Below, piece after piece: positions 1-64,000 of a DNA stretch of 64,000 nucleotides; position 1 is the first letter of the stretch, and each line of letters opens with the position of its first letter. The DNA is from Euglena gracilis. Lineage: Eukaryota > Euglenida > Euglenophyceae > Euglenales. The stretch is from assembly GCA_039621445.1 (NCBI GenBank), contig CP154955.1:44725540-44789539 (forward strand), read 5' to 3'. The translations under genes and the position numbers were made by a program. The notes below the pieces were generated by a model. It worked only from the letters and a program-made list of their open reading frames with translations, made no database searches and was not told the DNA's origin.

Positions 1-1391
1 AATCCCTCGTGTTCTGTCACAGGCGGCGCTGCTACCGCTACCTTTATCCCCACCGGAACCCAGGCTGCTGCTGTCGTGCGGCGTGGCGGCCCCGGCCAAA
101 TGACAGCCCACACCATCTGACAAAATGTATTTGTACCCTCCTCTGGGGTCCAAGGGATTTTCAACGGAATTCGCTTTGGTTTGGGGCGTGGGGGGGGGGT
201 CGATGCGCATGGCGTTTCTGGGGATGGCGGTGATGATGCCCATGTGCAAACAGGGTGAGACGCCGCATACTGCTCTGGCAGGGACTCCCAGCGAACCCCT
301 CCCCGCATTGCACTGACCCAAACAGAAGTGACTCCCTGCGGACCAGCTTAAATCTAAATTAACCAACCCTGAAAATTGGAAAGAACACGCAGGAAATGTC
401 TCAAACCAAGCCAACCAGATCCCCTGAAACCAAGGATGTCGGAGGCCCTAAAACCTCCATCCCCCAGCCAGGACCCCGAACCGACCCCCCCCTTAGTTGC
501 ACCAAGGCTTCTTGTCTGTTTATGACCGGCGCTAACTTCGCTTCTGGCCAGTTTGTGTAGTGAGTGACCAGGGACCCCTCACACCAGTGCTCTTGTGTTG
601 CTCCCTCTGAGCAACTGTGGTGTAATTCCAGCGCTTGGTATGGTTCCCATGGATGGGTAGTGCTCTTGCCTCCTGCCCTCTTCCCACTTTTCTGTGTCGG
701 GGTCCCCCTGGAGGTATGCCTGCTACACCCTGGGGAGGGGGGAGGGAGGGAGAGGGAGGGGGTTGCTTTTGCTGGAGGGGACCCCACTGCTGGATGGGGG
801 GGACCAGTGACTAAAGTGGAGTATGTGCCTGGCGGGCGCTTGGTGGCCGGCGTCGTAAACAAGGTAAGTCCCGCCAGGCTCCGGCCACCTGCACGTACAC
901 AGACAAACAGGGCCAGAGGCGAACAACAGTGCCAAGCCAGAAGACGGGATAAAGGCACCAAAAAAACAGCCACAGTGCACACAGGGGGACCAGGGACTGG
1001 GACCAAAGACCAGAGACCGGGAGAGGTCCAGGTCAGACTTCTTTTTAACTCGGAAGACCCCCCCCCCAGGGGGTGGGTGGGTGGGTCTGGGGCTGGACCT
1101 CCCCCCCGCCAGAGGTCTGGGCATGGGTTGCGGCACCAAAATTGTTTTCGGGAAATGCCCTTAGACGGCCCGATGTTTGGGAGTCCCCCCGGGGGGGGGG
1201 GGGTCCCGTGCCAGGCTGGGTCGGTGGGGACCCTCCCCACCACTGGGGGTCTGAACAAGAAGCCTGGTCCAGGGGGTTCTGTTTTAATTCCTTGTTTTGT
1301 CAAGCGACGTCCCCTCGGGGTTGTCCAAATGAAGCCTGCTCTGTGGGGGGGCCACCCTACCCCCGGCCCCCGGGGGCAGCGGCCTGCCCCC
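1..1391 (+). other. Upstream region, no certain gene
   Basis: Mostly C/G homopolymer-rich intron-like sequence. A possible exon at 812-871 (reading VEYVPGGRLVAGVVNK) ends at a perfect GTAAGT donor and might be an earlier exon of the nucleotidyltransferase. An intron-like element with flanking direct repeats occupies 1031-1271. No other coding signal is convincing. Confidence 0.4.
1031..1271 (+). mobile_element. Intron-like element (introner family)
   Basis: Flanked by GGTCCAGG at 1025-1032 and 1266-1273. CAG is at +4 and CTG at -8. Its ends (CAGACTTCTTTTTAA and AACAAGAAGCCTG) resemble those of the 31116 intron. Confidence 0.7.
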
Positions 1392-8185
<6,794 letters not shown>

Positions 8186-8307
8186 GGCCATCGGGCTGCT
8201 TCATTGGGTGTGGGGGTTATATGGACGTGTGTTTACCGATGGCACCTGCGCATGTGTGTGTGTGTGTGTGTGGGTGGGTGGGTGGTGGGTGGTGGGTGGT
8301 TCACAAA

Positions 8308-8667
8308 TGAGTGAGTGAGTGAGTGAGTGAGTGAGTGAGTGAGTGAGTGAGTGAGTGAGTGAGTGAGTGAGTGAGTGAGTGAGTGAGTGAGTGAGTGAGT
8401 GAGTGAGTGAGTGAGTGAGTGAGTGAGTGAGTGAGTTTGTGAATGGTGAGGAGGTGAGTGGATGAGTGAGTGAGTGAGTGAGTGAATGAGTGGAAACGAG
8501 CACTCACATTTGCACTCACTCACTCACTCACTCACTCACTCACTCACTCACTCACTCACTCACTCACTCACTCACTCACTCACTCACTCACTCACTCACT
8601 CACTCACTCACTCACTCACTCACTCACTCACTCACTCACTCACTCACTCACTCACTCACTCACTCAC
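8308..8667 (+). repeat. Giant tetranucleotide inverted repeat
   Basis: About 130 bases of GAGT units (8308-8436), a 75-base spacer, then about 155 bases of CACT units (8513-8667). The two arrays are reverse complements. Confidence 0.95.
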
Positions 8668-8787
8668 CCATGAGTTAATATGTGTGTGTGTGTGTGTGTG
8701 TGTGTGGTGCGCATGTATATGTTTGCGTTGTGCTTGACAGGTTGCCTATATTTTGACAATGTCGCGTTGCCATGCCCTCAACATTTG

Positions 8788-8854
8788 TTTTTTTTTTTTT
8801 GTTTTTTTTTTTTTTTTTTTTTTTTTGTTTTTTTTTTTTTTTTTTTTTTTTTTT

Positions 8855-8905
<51 letters not shown>
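8788..8905 (+). repeat. Poly(T) tract
   Basis: Nearly 120 bases of T broken by single G or C bases. Confidence 0.95.
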
Positions 8906-8906
<1 letters not shown>

Positions 8907-8969
8907 TATTTTTACTGCCATAACACAGCAGCAAGTGGAGAGGCCCCTACCCCAAAGTGTTCCGATGGG

Positions 8970-9095
8970 GGCACCCCCACTCCCCGGCACTCCCCCAAGC
9001 CGCCCCAGGCGCCGTGCAGGACGGCTCCACCGGGGACGAAGACGAAGGCTCGGAGGGGGAGGATTTCCCCAGCGTTGCTGCCCTTCCTGCCGCTG
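8970..9095 (+). CDS. Possible exon, acidic low-complexity
   Basis: GC-rich stretch reading GAVQDGSTGDEDEGSEGEDF, compositionally unlike the surrounding intron. Splice borders and gene membership (tail of gene A or N-terminus of the dynein) cannot be set. Confidence 0.3.
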
Positions 9096-11221
9096 CTGGG
9101 TTGTTGAGTGTCAGCCGTGGGTTCAGTTGGAGGGGCATGCCTCTCCTCTCCTTGGGTACCCATTGGGGGCACTGGGGATGGGGGCAGGGGCAACTGCACC
9201 ACCTTATTTTTTGGGTCTTTGCCTGAAACCTCCAGGCGGGGCGTCTTAGATTCAAGGGTGGAGTCAACGGGTGGAGTCAACTCACCCATCAGTTTGAAAA
9301 ATGGTCATTTTTGGGTCCCAGAAACATTGGAAATTTTCCTTCGGCGCTTCGTTAGGAATGTTTTTTTTGAGATTTTTTTTCATTCCTGAAACTGGGATTG
9401 ACTTACAGGGATTTTTTCCCCACTGCCTCCATTGTTCCGTGTCAGGCATTTTTCTTTTTTGGGGAGTTCTAATGGCTACAAGGACAATTGTCATAGCGTT
9501 GATTTAAAAACCGGAAACAATTTCAACTTTTTGTTGATGAATTTGCTAGTAAAATAGAGCCCTTACAAAAGAGTTCGATGCAGTCACATCCATACAATCA
9601 CAACTTTCCATTTTTGTATCAAATCAAAGGTTCTCTCAGTTTTATGCAAAATCACAAAAAGCGCAAAATGAGACTAGGTCACCCCTGACCCATATGCCAA
9701 GCTTCAACTCGTTTTCAAGTGAAGTGGGTGAGGGTTGATTTTGCAGTCCTTCTGCGGCTTAACAACCTTGCGACCCCTCTCCTCCAGACATTGGTCTGGC
9801 GGACACCCGACACGACCATGGAATCGATGCCAGCGACAGCAGACAACACACCTGACGCTCAATTGTTTTCACCTCCGTTTCATCACCATGCGGCGTTCTG
9901 CATCCTTGCATTCTCCCTGTCCACCCACCCCTGCAATGTTTGTCCGCGGGAAAAAATATTTTGCCTGGGTGAATGAGCGTGAGGAGTTGGGAGGCAGTGC
10001 CCTCCCAAGCACAACGTTTGCCCCTTACCCTACCGATGACTTGGCTGGCTGGACCGGGGGGGGGGGGTAGGGTCCCCTCGGCTAGAAAAACCCTGCCTGT
10101 GTGGCGATACAGGCAGTCGCACACAAAGTCTGTCCAGCATCAGAAGTGAGCCAGCCAGAGCCCCAGAGCACAACTTCTCGGGGTCGGGGATAGCCCCAAG
10201 GGGGTGCGAACTTCCAGCAGGGGTCGAAATGGGCGGGCCGCCTGGCACTGCCTTTGGAACCTCCATTTCACAGCACCTTTTCCCAGCCGGCCTGCGGGAC
10301 CCCCTCCCCGGGATCCTTCAGAAAACGCCCGGTCACACCAATGCAGGTTATCCACCTTTGCTTCCCATACTGATGAGCTGGCACCATGTCTTCTCTTCCA
10401 CTCCGAGTCTCCTCATTCTGCTCTCCCCTCCCCCTGCCAGGGAGCCCTGCTGTTGCCCCGCACACATGGCTGGCCATTGTGTGATGCGTCCCCCCTCCGC
10501 GATGCCCAGCCCCTCGCCCCCGTCTTGGCCCTGACGACCCCTTCGTCCAGGGTTTGACATAAGGAGGGTGCACACCTATAGGTGGGGGCTGTCCCCCCTC
10601 CCTTGGCGGTGTCACCCCCACCTTCCACGGGGGGTCCGGACCGACCTGGAGGGAGGGGGTACCCGGGGCTCACTCCCTGAATGTCAAAATTTTCTCTGTG
10701 GTGCTTGGGGTCGACAGTTTTTGCCCATTTTGACACATGTTTTGCCCTTAAAGTACCCAACAGGCTTCCTTTTAAGGGCAACCCCCCCACCCAGGGGGCT
10801 GGGTGCACTGGGTGTGGGCAGGCAGGGGGGGGGTAGGGCACTTTTTACCCCCCAGGGGGGTTGGGTTTTGGGGTGGCTATAGCAGCCCCCGGGCTCCGAA
10901 GGCGCCGGGGCCCGAAAATGGCCATTTTAAAAGGAAAATTGGCTGGGTTGGCAAGCACTGGGGTCCAGAACTGACCCCCCCCGGGGGTGCCAGGCCAGAA
11001 GAGGGGATAAAAGGCGCCAAAAAACAGCCGCAGTGCACACATGGGGTGGAAGCCCCCCCCCCCCCGGGGGTTGGTGAAAAGAAGCCTGGCGCCCAAAGTG
11101 GCATTCTGGGTCAGTTTTGAAGGGTAAAGACTTCGGCCCGGCGTGTTTTTCTTGGCGCCAGAAACACTGTTTAGGTGGGGCTGTGCCCGCCCTCATGCTG
11201 ACCCTTGCCCCGCTCCCTTAA
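9096..11221 (+). other. Intergenic or intronic region without certain gene
   Basis: Contains an intron-like element (10758-11093) and C/G homopolymer blocks. Open frames here show no family resemblance. The boundary between genes A and B probably lies in 8.2-12.1 kb. Confidence 0.45.
10758..11093 (+). mobile_element. Intron-like element
   Basis: Ends CAGGCTTCCTTTTAAG and GAAAAGAAGCCTG; direct repeat CCCAA on both sides. A stretch near 10985-11045 closely resembles 925-985, so copies of this family share internal sequence. Confidence 0.65.
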
Positions 11222-11335
11222 ATGCGGGCCCTCCGCCGGCCCCGCAGCGCCCGCCCCGCCTCCGCCAACGCCCGCCGCCCGGAGGACGCCCCGCCTGTCA
11301 AGCGGCCCACGCCGGCCTCGGCGACGGGGAGCAAG
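11222..11335 (+). CDS. Possible exon, Pro/Ala/Arg-rich
   Basis: GC-rich stretch reading RPRSARPASANARRPEDAPP. Codon-like third-position GC suggests coding, but no family match and no certain borders. It may be disordered dynein N-terminus or the gene A tail. Confidence 0.3.
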
Positions 11336-11594
11336 GGTAGCCACCCGCAAGACCCAGGCCATGCCGTGGCGTGGTGGGCTATCCCCCAATGGGTTGTTCC
11401 GAATGCCACAGCATTTTGGAACAGAAGGGTCTGAGACTTCAAACAGAAGTCGTCATTTTTGAGGTGTGCACACACAATACTGACAAAAAGCCCACCCACC
11501 TGTACACACCCACCCATCCACCCATGTGCGCACATCCACACACAACAATACAAACACGCGCGCGCGTACACACGCGCGCACACACACAGACAGA

Positions 11595-11597
<3 letters not shown>

Positions 11598-11637
<40 letters not shown>
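11598..11637 (+). repeat. (CA)n microsatellite
   Basis: About 20 CA units preceded by GC/CA mixed repeats. Confidence 0.9.
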
Positions 11638-11638
<1 letters not shown>

Positions 11639-12147
11639 TTGACGCATCAATATGCCACTGCATGCTCCTCGGCCTCTCAGAAGGCACCTCGGCCTCCAGT
11701 CAGCAAGGGCCACATGTGGCGTGGGGCCACTCCTACGGGCCGGATATCCCCCCACGGGCCCTGGAGCCCAAGGTGTTGGTGCCCTTTGGCAGGGGCCGGC
11801 CCAGCCTATCGCCGGTCAACGCACGCGGAAGCACGCGCTGCCACACACTGCACTTCGCAGGTGTGGCCTTCATCGCTTGTTGCTGGTTGACAATCAACAT
11901 CCGAAACAATGGTTGTCTGCTCGCAGGTGAACCGGGTGTGTGTCTGTGTGCGTTCGTCGTCCTGGTGTTTGTTTTCCGTGTTCTTGCTTTTGTTGTGGGG
12001 TTTGTTGTGGCAGCTTGTGGTCTCATGTCTTTTTTTCTTTAATAGTACGGGTCAATTGCAGGTTTCTTCCATTATTAAGGATGCATGCTGATCGGTTCCC
12101 ACTGCCCGATGCACGGCCACCGTGTTGCAGTGTGCCCACCACAGTAG

Positions 12148-64000
<51,853 letters not shown>

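Noticed and set aside
8513-8667. Regularly spaced repeats resembling a CRISPR array
   Set aside because: Simple CACT tandem with no spacers, in a eukaryotic gene context.
8746-8990. Poly-Lys / poly-Phe open frames
   Set aside because: Translation of a poly(T) tract, no protein signal.

Overview
This is a nuclear window from a flagellated eukaryote, most probably a euglenid. Two genes, both on the + strand, are cut into dozens of short GC-rich exons by long repeat-filled introns. No bacterial, organellar or viral gene was recognised.

Layout. (1) About 1.39-8.2 kb: a non-canonical poly(A) polymerase / terminal uridylyltransferase (DNA polymerase beta-like nucleotidyltransferase), with possible tail exons up to 11.3 kb. 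(2) About 12.15-62.9 kb, continuing past the window end: an axonemal inner-arm dynein heavy chain of the DNAH1 class. I placed 94 exons. In order they encode the N-terminal tail, linker, AAA1, AAA2, AAA3, AAA4, stalk, microtubule-binding domain, second stalk helix, AAA5 and part of the C-terminal AAA6 region. The last several hundred residues lie beyond the window.

The main result is the splicing signal. Around 60 introns lack GT-AG. If exons are joined where a conserved protein alignment requires, nearly all these introns obey one rule: nucleotides +4 to +6 (usually CAG) are complementary to nucleotides -8 to -6 (usually CTG), with a helix extending inward. In 13 introns CAG/CTG is replaced by another complementary pair (CAT/ATG, CAC/GTG, CGG/CCG, CGA/TCG, TGG/CCA, GGC/GCC, GCC/GGC). 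This is the layout known for euglenid nonconventional introns. About a dozen conventional GT-AG introns are mixed in, mostly in the 3' half, and one intron satisfies both rules.

The same CAG/CTG end layout also appears on free-standing elements nested inside other introns. Each has terminal inverted repeats and 5-14 bp direct repeats. One such element sits directly in dynein coding sequence and is itself an intron (31116-31371). The window therefore shows intron-like mobile elements (introners) that create introns and insert into older ones. Two larger elements with terminal inverted repeats carry internal satellite arrays. The rest of the intronic DNA is microsatellite, C/G homopolymer blocks and palindromes. 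All splice sites are inferred by reading; there is no transcript evidence here.
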